Part shown: one piece after another, positions 10,962-20,489 of the stretch
Position numbering within the stretch: position 1 is the first letter of the stretch
Layout: each line of letters begins with the position of its first letter
Source of the DNA: Atkinsonella hypoxylon
Taxonomy: Eukaryota > Ascomycota > Sordariomycetes > Hypocreales > Clavicipitaceae
Length of the DNA: 29,544 nt
NCBI GenBank assembly: GCA_000729835.1
Contig: JFHB01000287.1
Location: 1 to 29,544, forward strand
Direction of reading: 5' to 3'
Program-made: the position numbers and the translations under genes
The notes under the pieces: generated by a model
Databases searched by the model: none
What the model saw: the letters and a program-made list of their open reading frames with translations, nothing else
Told to the model about the DNA's origin: nothing

Positions 10962-12833
10962 TCAATTCCCAGCCTGGTGATTGCGAATCATCTGAAGAAT
11001 CGATTTGCCAGACTCCGAAGTGCCTTCCGAGTCAAATGAGCGTCGGCGATCTTTGACAAATTTCGGCCACGTGTTGGTAAGCACGAGATATTTGATATGC
11101 TTCTCTGCTTCATCGAACACTGTTTCGTCAAAAGTCTGGGGAATCTCGCCCCAGAACTGGACATAGTCTCGAACAGTCTCCTCATCCTCTGTGGCAGATC
11201 CAGAACCCGTCGATGTTGCATCGGCAGCTTTGGGAGGTGCGAAGGCTATATCAAAAGGCGTGATAAGGTCAATCTCACTCTTATTTCCGTACAACATACG
11301 GGCCGATAATTCGAAGACAGCTTCCAGCTTCTTCAGCTCAGATGAGGAAATGTTGATCGGAAACTCAGCGTCTCTGACGCTGATAAACTCGGCATAGATG
11401 CGCAGGGCGCGATTGAATTTTTCATGAACAAGTTCTCTAGTCGATTCATCCTTGAATCCATCACAAGCGGTTTGAGGTAACGATGCCTTCCATTCGGCGA
11501 CACAAGTGAGGAATGCTATGTTTTCGCCGGAGAAGTCGCGCAGTGACGAGAATTCCTGAAGAGGAGCTGGGTTTCGTTCCAATACATACTCTAGCGCGCT
11601 CATCGTCAAGATACTTTCTTGGGAATCGGTTGATAGGACAGATCCACAGGTAGACTTGAGACCGGTCATCAACGACTCTACAACTGTAGAACTAGTGTTT
11701 AGCGACTTGGCACCGAAACTGGAAACCTGATTTTGAGAGTCCCATTGAGCGATGGAGTCAAGGGTCTCTTGGCGCAGGGTGGAAGCTTGTACAACTTCCC
11801 AACAGGGGAGAAGGATTGTCAAAACCTCGAGGACCCAAATATAAACAGCAATCCTGTGACAGTCTTAGATTTCGGATTTAGTGAGAGACAATGAGAGCTG
11901 CTCTTACCATTGCGGAGGGACGAAATACTTGTTCACTGGCTCCATACAAGAAACATATAGCGCAATCAACCACATGGGTGTAGCATGTAGCCTACGGCGC
12001 CATCTGTCAGTTTCACAAATCTGGACTTGAGAGGAGGAGAACTGACCCAGCCACTGCACAACCAATAGTCTGAACCCTCCAGCCGTGGGTATCATTAATT
12101 TTACGAGATTTCCAAAGAATATATGGTGCAACGAGCCATGCCCACACAAATTGCCAAAGAATACCCGGCCACCATTCCCAGCCACGGCCCATCTCCGTCT
12201 TCTGGTCCATATCGGTGCCGTTTACCTCGGTGCCTGGTATGCCCCAACCACGGTGAAACTTGCGGGAGATGAGATACATGAGTATGGTCAGGAACAGCTG
12301 CGTTGACTTGATTAGGACACGATCTCAGTTATAGGATGAAAACCACTTACTTGGAAGCCCATCCCAAGTCCAGCGAGAAACACCATCTTGGAAGTATAAT
12401 CCATCTTCTTGAAACGTCCGAAAACACCCAGAGCGCGTATGCTTTTGATTGGTCCATCAGTCAGGTTGTTGAGGTACTTTTGTTGTGCCTGCGCCACGTA
12501 AAGAAATCGGCTGTTGGAGGCGTGAAAGAGAGCAATTCCCAGGGGTAAATAAGTTCCCATGACCCAATACTCAGCATCACCTGGGGTCAAAGCACCTACG
12601 ACATAGCCCAACTGTACTGAAAACCAGTAGAGGTGGAGCAGGACAACTGCAGAGATGGAGAGTCCAATGCCACGAATTCGTAGTATTTGCGAGTGCCGAT
12701 TGCGTATGAGGTAGCCCATGCCACAGATGAGCAGGAAGGTCCATATGCTGGCCCAGCATGTCCACCAAATACCGACGCCATCAAGATTAATCTGTGGCTT
12801 TGAGTCCGTTGTCAAGCCCAGTTCAGATCCCAT
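10962..12833 (-). CDS. Seven-helix membrane protein with C-terminal RGS domain (569 aa)
   Basis: A regulator of G-protein signalling that would speed GTP hydrolysis on a G-alpha subunit at the membrane. Exons are 12833-12351, 12297-12047, 11991-11908 and 11853-10962; the introns (53, 55, 54 nt) have GTAAGT, GTCAGT and GTAAGA donors, and the frame is continuous. Residues about 20-300 hold hydrophobic helices consistent with seven membrane spans (about 21-43, 55-80 and 88-105 in exon 1, the rest over exons 2-4), with family-like stretches ALFHASNSRFLYVAQAQ, RKFHRGWGIPGTE and GRGWEWWPGILWQ. The RGS domain starts near 357 (LEYVLERNPAPLQEFSSL, then DFSGENIAFL) and ends near 548, with a long insert around a Ser/Glu-rich part. 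The layout matches fungal RGS-GPCR hybrids such as Aspergillus GprK and Magnaporthe Rgs7, from memory. An in-frame ATG at 12956 would add 41 basic residues; 12833 is preferred for its AAAAATGG context. Confidence 0.87.
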
Positions 12834-14367
12834 TTTTCCAGACGATTTCAGTCGTGACTGGTGGCGACGGTAAGTGAGTGCAGGGAGTATCGTGTACTTT
12901 AATATGTGAGAGACGATGACTATAGACTTGGCAGCATGCGCGGGCTTAGTGTGCAATAGCAGTTCAAGTCAAGGACGTTGCAGGTACAAATCCAGTAGAT
13001 GATGTGTCAACGTGCTGAATTCATGCTGTCATTCACTCCTCTACCAGACGGCTGGGCACTGGACGACGGGCTTTCCATGGAGGTGAACCGGGGTTCAAGA
13101 TCTGGTTAAGTATCCAACGCCGAGTCCATTGCATATCGAGTAGAGAAACCAAAAATTGGTATGCAATGCGACTACAACAAAAGCAAGATTGGTTCGTGCG
13201 CAGTTCATCTAGGTTGACGGAGGGCGAGAGGGAGGCGGCGAAAGGGGGGCGGCGAGATAGAAAAAGTAAAGAAAGCCACACGATCGCAAATTACGGTCCC
13301 AAGGCCAGAATAGTTTCTTTTCTCAGGCAAATCAGGCACATCATCCACACCACCAATACGTGAGTACACTTATTAGTTCCCTTGCCGTGCTCAGAACCCT
13401 CGTATGCCGAGATCGCAGTTGTCGCCAGATACTGATACAGTGTTTGAGTACAAACCCATCTCCCTTTACTGGCTGGGCTTTTTTTAATGCATGATCCGCA
13501 AGTTTATTGCCTATCCCCAGTTAAGGACAACTTTTGACGTATGAGCGAATGAGTTGGATCACCGGAATAGTTAAGGCGCGGACTGCAGCGCATCTGAGAC
13601 AATAACTGACTAATTAGACTGTTGGTTGGCTCTGGGACACCTCAACGACCCGCAACCTGTGCTCATTTGTCACGGTGGCGTCATGGAAGAAAGCGTCCGG
13701 ATTATACGAGGTGAAGGAGCAGTAGTATTTATATATAAAAAGACAGAAGCAACAATTCTTCACTGTCCAGCCTTCACTAAGAAGGATGGTGCGTTCAAGA
13801 CCTAATTGATGAGGTGTCTGGGCGCTTCAAGAGAGCCTCAAGTCTGGTAAAAGTCGGGCAGGGGGGCAGGAAGCATGGGAGCTGGGCCGGCTTCCTTGCT
13901 AGTCATTCGTCCCGGCATACCAGTTGACAGCTTAACTCAGGTCTAGTCTTCCCTACCTACGTCTTAGTCTTGGGTGTAGCACGACTTCTGCAATGGATCG
14001 TTGGCTGGTTCTGTGATCCTTTGCCCACGTTTGAAAGAGCTTCTCGCTTTCGGGTTTCCGCTACATATCTAGGCTTGCCTGACATCCACCCAGTGGCATG
14101 GCACAGCAACAATAAAAGAGCTAGCAATGTGTGGGCTGGGCTGGGCTGTGCTGAGCAGACCGCTGGATGGCCCTTCATGTGAAGTAAAGCTACGGTGAAG
14201 AAGGAATTTGTGGAAATGCTGACTAGGGGTGAGACATTGTCATAGCATTCGGCGTATGATTATTTGTATTATTATTCCCGTGCTATTACGTCATAACATC
14301 CCATTCGCGAGAAAATTACATCGCGCCCGTTAAGTGAAGTGTATTATACAAGACCGGTGTTTACGAG
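12834..14367. other. Intergenic between RGS and 2EXR genes
   Basis: No gene is supported. The left part is the leader and promoter of the RGS gene. A TATATATAAAAAG sequence at about 13729-13741 resembles a core promoter, but the only ATG following it (13786) opens a very short frame. The purine-rich 13200-13270 segment and the frames around 13957-14182 show no family features. The right end is the 3' flank of the acidic protein gene. Confidence 0.4.
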
Positions 14368-16035
14368 TCATGAATACCAGTCATCATCTACATCTTCGTC
14401 TTCGCCATCATCTTCTGTGCCATCGCCGGCCATTCTGTCCAGCAGTTCTTCGTCGTTGTCTTTATTTCCTTCGTATTCGTCTTCCTCTTGCTCAATGTCC
14501 TCGTCATGCTCTGTCGAGTCGTCAGTGAGCGAAGACGACTCAGGATTTTCGACTCTTGCGCGTCGCAGTCTTTCCGCCAATGAGAGTCTTTTGGGCAAAG
14601 TGTCCTCATCTTTATCCCCCTCTTGGGAATATTCTTCTTCCACATCATCATCATCATCATCATCCTCAAAAACAAAGTTCGGGCGCCTAGGTTTCATCAA
14701 CCGTCTGTTCGACACCGCCTCAAGGTCATCCGAATCAACAACCATACGAGTCTTCCTAGCCCTTTTTGTCTGTGGCTCATTACCTTCATCATCGTCGGAA
14801 CTGGTGATAGCGGTTCTGCGCTTGCACGATCGCTGGACCGAGGGCGCATTTTGCTCCTCCGATGATTGCCTGTCCTCAGACGCGGTGCTCGAAAACCGTG
14901 CTACCACCCTCGGGACCAGTTCGTCCTCGGAGGAACTCACTACGTCGACAATCTCATCATCATCAATTCCATCACTTTCATACTCGTCCAAATCGGTTCC
15001 TTCTGCTGAGTCATCATCATCATCGCTGTTCCCAGCCCCTTCGGACCCATCACTGTGGTCCAAGTCAGGAATGTCCTTGAACATTCTGAGGGCATTATAC
15101 TGCGCGATTCCCTCCTGAAGCTCGAACTCCACCATCGGCCACATCTCAACTCCGACTTCAACGTCTTTACCGCGTGAAAACAGCTTCGGAATAGAATACT
15201 TTGCGAAGTCCGGGTGTCCATCTACATCAGGCCAGCAAAACAGGGATTGCGTATCCTCTCCCAAGCCAGGCTCCTTCTCGCGCGTCTCCACCAGATAAGC
15301 ATGTACATAGTCCGTGACGCACCATCTTATTTGCCCAGCCTTCTGAGACTCGGCCGGTGTGTGAACGTAAAGCCTCTTTAGATTGCGAAAGATGCCCTTC
15401 ATAGCAGGGATCGCCTCATCCACGGGTCCATTCAGCATTCGTCCAAAAAAAAGTTCCCAGGGGTTGACGGCTATGTTCTGTATTTCCTTGGAAAAATCAG
15501 GCAGGAAATAGTCCTTCCCTGCCTTCAAACCTTGCAAAACGATGACATCCGTCTCCTTTCTAAATCTTGCAATGGCGTCCCCAGAGCCAGCATCCATTCC
15601 CAGCTCTTCTGGGTATTTCTGCACTGCGATGCTCCTTGATTCCCGGTGCGTGGACAATACGACCCTCAATCTCTCCGTTTGATCTGCGAGTGTGCGATGG
15701 TCCTTGACGGAATGAGAGTTAGGTCGCTCCATGAGTGCTGAGCTGGGAGAGAGTGTAAATTGCAGCACGCGTGCTTTAGCCGTCAAATCGGGACAGTAAA
15801 ATTCCCATATCCGATGCCTCAATTCTGGTGGAAGACGCATAAAGTGCGGGAAGACATGCGCATCCGAGGAGCCGTCGTCGCCGGTGATGATATCTGCTGC
15901 GTCTGAGTAACCATCCATTGATTGTTCAGCTTCATCATCGATAAAAGCACGCCCGCTCTCATCCTGGCTGCTTTCGTCTGAAGCTTCGCTGACATTGGTC
16001 GTCTCGTCATCAGATGGACTGTCATCGGAAGACAT
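14368..16035 (-). CDS. 2EXR-domain protein with long acidic C-terminal tail (555 aa)
   Basis: Single-exon gene. The first 60 residues are Ser/Asp/Glu-rich. At about 62-83, FPHFMRLPPELRHRIWEFYC matches the opening of the fungal 2EXR domain (F-x-x-LPxELRxxIW), a common and largely uncharacterised ascomycete module with an F-box-like look; the domain probably runs to about residue 230. From about 345 to the end the chain is extremely acidic and low in complexity, with Asp and Glu runs (an eight-Asp run is coded by the CAT/CATC repeat at about 14643-14664) and basic patches SCKRRTA and KRARKTR that could act as nuclear localisation signals. A nuclear protein with a histone- or chromatin-interacting tail is possible, but no enzymatic motif is seen. 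The open frame on the opposite strand (14339-15118), Ser-rich, is a shadow of the acidic repeats. Confidence 0.85.
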   Translation of the reverse strand: MSSDDSPSDDETTNVSEASDESSQDESGRAFIDDEAEQSMDGYSDAADIITGDDGSSDAHVFPHFMRLPPELRHRIWEFYCPDLTAKARVLQFTLSPSSALMERPNSHSVKDHRTLADQTERLRVVLSTHRESRSIAVQKYPEELGMDAGSGDAIARFRKETDVIVLQGLKAGKDYFLPDFSKEIQNIAVNPWELFFGRMLNGPVDEAIPAMKGIFRNLKRLYVHTPAESQKAGQIRWCVTDYVHAYLVETREKEPGLGEDTQSLFCWPDVDGHPDFAKYSIPKLFSRGKDVEVGVEMWPMVEFELQEGIAQYNALRMFKDIPDLDHSDGSEGAGNSDDDDDSAEGTDLDEYESDGIDDDEIVDVVSSSEDELVPRVVARFSSTASEDRQSSEEQNAPSVQRSCKRRTAITSSDDDEGNEPQTKRARKTRMVVDSDDLEAVSNRRLMKPRRPNFVFEDDDDDDDVEEEYSQEGDKDEDTLPKRLSLAERLRRARVENPESSSLTDDSTEHDEDIEQEEDEYEGNKDNDEELLDRMAGDGTEDDGEDEDVDDDWYS

Positions 16036-17135
16036 GATCCTCAGAGTAATAGTGTGAAATTAAATTCCAAAAAGCTAATGCGAGGTCAAGCTCGTGTAAG
16101 GACACATGAAATCCGGATTGTCATCTCACTGCCACTTGAGCTTTGCCTTCCTCCTGGGTGGAGACGGATTTGGATTTTGACTTTGGTCACGTTAATAGCG
16201 AATCAGCGCTGCTTACTCAGCAGATCCATCCAATGTCCAGTACATTACCCAACCTGCTCCATTATTGCTGCCTATATATGATCACGCACCGGCCTGGTTT
16301 CTGATGACAGTACCCATTTGTGTTATTATTAGGGGACTGTGAATTTGCTTGCCTTGTCCCGTCGGAGCTTACGAATCTATGACTTTTACCGGATCCGGAT
16401 TGGCGTGCGATGGTACCTATCTGAGCACGTACGTACCAAATTTTTTTTTTTGGACCGCGAACCCAGACGTCATAGTTCCTCCACCTCACGTTGCATCAAA
16501 GTGCCAGCTCAGTACGGACGTAAAGCTCTTGTTCAATGCTCCTCGGAATTCCAAAGTCGCCTGGAAGGCACGGCCTCATGATGGCATTCACGTGACACAA
16601 GGCCGGACACGTTGTATCGCCGGCGTATGGGTTGCCATTAGCATACATGCTACGGAGTAGCTTTTAAATGATTTTACCCGACATAGGCACATCCCTCCTT
16701 GTAGACACCCTTGTCAGCGGATTAATCCATGCTACCGCGCAGAATATTCAGAAAATCAAACTTCGGCGTGCAATCTCCAGACAGGATTTAGCCAAATCCA
16801 GAAGCCAAATCCAGAAGGTCCATGCACAGCTACTTCTGTTGGGAAAGTACTTTGGATGTTTCATCTCGAGCCATGCAGCCCTACTGGCAGCGTTTACAAC
16901 GGCTGTAACGAATGTATTAGTGATTATCACTCGCCCTTTATAAACTGTTAAGCCCTAGCGTCACCTATAGAGGTGAGGATCGAAGGACTACGGAGTCGCT
17001 GATAATTGCTAATGCTTGAGTATTTCACGCCCTTATCTCCTTTACTCTTCTTGTACCTCTTTCCCTCTTTTTATGCTTGCTGGATTAAGTACGCTGCTAT
17101 TCTATAGTTAGGGGCCTTACTAGCGAGGAGTACTG
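16036..17135. other. Gene-free stretch upstream of the 2EXR gene
   Basis: The left part is the promoter of the 2EXR gene. A T run lies at about 16440-16450. TACGGAGTA-like motifs occur at 16651 and 16988. A 91-codon frame at 16668-16943 is helix-rich but not recognised and was not called. Confidence 0.4.
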
Positions 17136-17681
17136 ATCTCCTTGAGGACCGTAAGGCTGCACTTTCGTACTGACTCCCTTTTTTCGCGGGCTCGAGGGGG
17201 TGACCTTGAGTAACCAATAGTACGGCTTGGAAACGCGGGGTTGCGATGTAGCTCTTTGTAACTTAAAAATTCATTAGGACTTAAGTTAAGGTGAAGGGGT
17301 GTGAGCCACCTACCCCAGCAATGAGCCACCCCAATTGGGTATAACGCAAGGCGTGGCACGTGTTCCTATCAATTGCTTAGCGGGCTCTGATTGGCTAAAA
17401 TTGTGCAGAATTGGCGGTTAGGTCCATATTAATACTTAGCGCTGGTAGAACACATTATCTAGTAAGTTCCAGCCAATCAGCGTCTGTCAGCGGAACGCAA
17501 GGACCCATCGCGCTATGCCCAATTGGGGTGGCTCATTGCTGGGGTAGGTGGATACCCCTTCACTTTAACTTATATTATAGGCTAAATTTGTATCGTAAGA
17601 TATACCTTTTAAATCCATGCTTGTAATTGGTCTACTATCCCGGGCTGTGCGAAAGTGCAGCCTTACGGTCCTCAAGGAGAT
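17136..17681. mobile_element. Foldback-type inverted-repeat element
   Basis: Outer arms 17136-17167 and 17650-17681 are a perfect 32-bp inverted repeat (ATCTCCTTGAGGACCGTAAG...). Inner arms 17283-17343 and 17514-17571 are nearly perfect over about 58 nt (GGGGTAGGTGG, GGGGTGGCTCATTGCTGG). A further pair, CTGATTGGCT (17387-17396) and AGCCAATCAG (17471-17480), lies near the centre. The whole unit could therefore fold into one long interrupted hairpin of about 546 nt. No coding frame is convincing. No clean target duplication is visible, so the superfamily is open. Confidence 0.7.
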
Positions 17682-18602
17682 ACCTAGTACAACAGACTAC
17701 TAAGTACTCTTGCTAGTGAAATGCTTGCAAAAGTACTTACTGCTGCATAATCCGAATTTCGTTGCTGCATCGAGAAGTACCGTGGCGTTGGAGACAACAA
17801 TTTCTTGTTCCATTTCTGTTTCAGACCATGCAATCAACTGTTTTCCATAGACCAACCTTAGTACTATCCCTGTCACATTCCAGTCACAAGGTACATAGGT
17901 GAGTATTGCGGAATGTGAGCGGTTACTCTATACATGTTCTCGTCACCTTTTAGACGCGTGTCAAGACATTGTTGGTACCACCCGAAGCTGTCAGAGTAAT
18001 TAAAGCCATTCCATTAAGGATGAGGACTCGACGATATTTCCGGTCATGGAATGCGGCCAAGTTGAAGGATAATTATTCACCGTCTAAGGCTAGACTGATT
18101 CCCTCATTCCTCTCCTGCGCCCGCACGTACTTCCTCATGGCGGAGAATGGTCGACCTCAAAGCAGGTCCAAGCATGAAACAACATTGGCAATGAAGCCAT
18201 GTCGTGATGGCGAATGGTTCGTCTAGCGTCATCCTTGAATCAGAATGATGTAGGGAGCGTACTGCGAAAACTGGTACCGTTAATCTCATGATTCATGGAC
18301 TGAGACAAGCTGTAGTGATAGATCGAGTGCAGCGTGTCGGTGATTTATAAACGGCTTGAGCCCCATTGCTGATGCGTTTGAGGTTAGGCTAGGAGCTTGT
18401 CCAGGTTATTGCTATAGGATCCTTCAAGCAACATTGTCCTGAATCACTCGCGCGCACAGCTGACCGTGGTGTCACCTATTTGACGGCTCTTGTCCTAGCA
18501 GCGATGCAGGCGACAGCATTTTCGTCAAATGATGAATAGCCTCCGTAAAGAGAGTCATCGAACTGTCCTCAAAAAGCATAGGATATTGCACAAGGTTTTT
18601 AG
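17682..18602. other. Gene-free stretch between foldback element and decayed gene
   Basis: No gene is supported. The short frame 17969-18226 has no recognised features. At about 18477-18534 the plus strand encodes a hydrophobic stretch resembling a signal peptide (YLTALVLAAMQATAFSS) that quickly hits a stop; it may be the damaged start of the pseudogene that follows. Confidence 0.35.
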
Positions 18603-19607
18603 GCCGATAATGTTGAGGACAATGTTCGAGTGAGTGCGTTCACTGGCGGGTGACTGGACTTTGCGGCCAATGGCCAGTCAAATGCGGGTAGAAGCGTTTA
18701 ACACAAATTTCTGCAGCAACTGACGGCAAATTTGAAGGATATAGTTCTGGAGATCGTTGGCATTGTCGAAAACTTAATAAAAAAACTAGTCTGAATTCAG
18801 TGAAACCGAGCAATCCGGTATATGCAAGTCAGATTCCTGATGTAAACAACGTTTCCAATGCTCCAGGTAGTTTCATTTGTGACATTGAGCTAACAAGGCC
18901 CCAGTTTGCGGATATTCGATAGAACTTCTCAAAGCAGTCAGTGAAAAGGAAGTCGCTCTCTCCGGTAATCCCGTAACTGTTCTTTTGGCGTCTGTCATAC
19001 AGGTGCTTCAAGGTGCCATCAACAAATTGGAAGATGCACTCAACGGCAGTGGTGCTATTTGCAAAAGTCAGACACAAAAGAATCTCGAACAATTGGCAGA
19101 GAGTATTAATAAAACGATCGAAAACATGAGCAAACTCCTTCCTCGAGGCAAATTTTCTCTTTCTAACGGACTGGCAAAGATCGCAGACAGCCTTGCGCAT
19201 CCTACATCGGCGGGTGCCAATGATGTTCCCACTAGCACCGTGAACAGCAATGCGACGGGAGCCTCGAAACGCAGCAAAAACGACCCAGCTGGACCAGTTG
19301 GTGGTATAGTATCACTTTCAAAATCTAGTGCTACATATGACCAATGTGTGTAACTATTTGCACTCTCAGTGAAGGTCCTAAAATTTGCCACAGCAGTCAA
19401 TATTTGTGAGATCGCCAGCCAGAGGATCTGAATGGTACACTGAGCGACACGACTTCTGGTTCGCCTAGTCGCTGACCTGAAGCTACCAAATCGGTCTCAA
19501 AGGCCGCTGCTGCTGCTGTTATGGGTAGTACTCAGAGTGGTGCTAGCGATGGCTCTACCGATGGCCTCTTGGGAGGTATTCTTGCTCCTAATCGTTTCCG
19601 TGCATAG
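18603..19607 (+). pseudogene. Possible decayed multi-exon gene of unknown family
   Basis: The plus strand shows a chain of exon-like pieces. 18603-18629 is bounded by TTTTTAG and a consensus GTGAGT. A second piece begins at 18717 after CTGCAG and ends near 18866 before GTAGTT. A third begins at 18905 after CCCCAG and stays open to about 19353. A last open piece, 19476-19607, is Ala/Ser/Gly-rich (SKAAAAAVMGSTQSG). The third piece is helix-rich (VLLASVIQVLQGAINKLEDA), Lys/Ser-rich and has regular hydrophobic spacing. Breaks: within the second piece a seven-A run at 18779-18785 shifts the frame, and an in-frame TGA at 19473-19475 precedes the last piece. A start codon is not clear. It could also be a live gene with introns I misplaced. 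The family is not recognised, and the antisense frame 18829-19200 looks like a shadow. Confidence 0.3.
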
Positions 19608-20489
19608 GTTTAAGGTTATGTATCCACGAGGCTGGCTATATATGCGGGCTGTGTCTCAAAGAGTTGACAGAAGCGGGGCTGTTCTACATGGCTCGGCTAA
19701 ATTGCATTTCGAATTAGTAGTGAATAAAAAGATGGTCGCGTACACAGCAGACTGCTCATATACGATCTGTAGAAGCTAGCTTCTTCTTCTTGAACTACTA
19801 ATGCATTTCACGCGTTACACCCCTACGCTAGTGGGGTTTTGGCCAAACTTTTCAAGTCTTATCACAATTTTATTACCGAACGTCTTTTCCTCCGAAACAG
19901 TTTATATATAAAAAGCGATACCGAGCTTGTCGTTTGCTATACACGAAGTGCTAACGGGTCGACGAGGGAAGGCTACAGTGGGGGGAAATAAGTGACAAGC
20001 AACCAAAACTCGCATATTTCAACTAGTTCTAACTAGACAGTTCATGGATAAATGAATTTATTTATGTACTGCTATGCTTATTTAGAAGAGATCTAGACAT
20101 TCGGCCATAGTCGTCAAACGAACCGATAGCTGTGTGAAGGAGCTAACCAAGGACGTTGGCAGTATCCTAAGATACTTGCGGTCACCAGGTAGCCCCAAGC
20201 CCATTCCGATGAAATAATGCTCACCCAAAATCCAACCAGTCAAATCCTTCAGGATAATCGTTCGACAGATAGGTATGCATAAAAAAATAAATGACCTCCG
20301 CGTCGGTCAAGGGTATCTACGGCGCCAATGAACGATGCTAATAGTGCGTACTCTGATTACCAACAAGATCATATATCCAATCGAGAATGCTATGGAATGA
20401 AAGCCAAGATAGTCATGAGTTGTTTCAGGCACGTTCTCGCCACCTGGCCATTTATTGTCCTAATTCAAAGCAATAGTGCTGGACTAGCA
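19608..20489. other. Intergenic, no supported feature
   Basis: 3' flank of the coiled-coil gene and of the decayed gene. A TTTATATATAAAAAG sequence lies at about 19901-19915 but leads to no gene that I can see. No repeat or RNA gene was recognised. Confidence 0.4.

Noticed and set aside
13720..13810. Strong TATATATAAAAAG box followed by a CT-rich leader and ATG
   Set aside because: The ATG at 13786 opens only a very short frame before a stop, and no downstream exon could be joined convincingly.
14339..15118. Ser-rich 259-codon open frame on the plus strand
   Set aside because: It is the antisense of the Asp/Glu-rich tail of the 2EXR gene (GAC/GAT/TCA-type codons read as Ser); the minus-strand frame has a recognisable domain.
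16349..16660. 103-codon plus-strand frame
   Set aside because: Begins at TTG, not ATG, overlaps other frames and shows no domain; likely chance.
16668..16943. 91-codon plus-strand frame with helix-rich, hydrophobic C-terminus
   Set aside because: No recognised family, no splice or promoter context. It could be a small membrane protein or a gene fragment, but the support is too weak to call.
18829..19200. 123-codon minus-strand frame with several cysteines
   Set aside because: Lies opposite the exon-like chain on the plus strand, which has better splice signals and coding pattern; no known motif in the minus frame.
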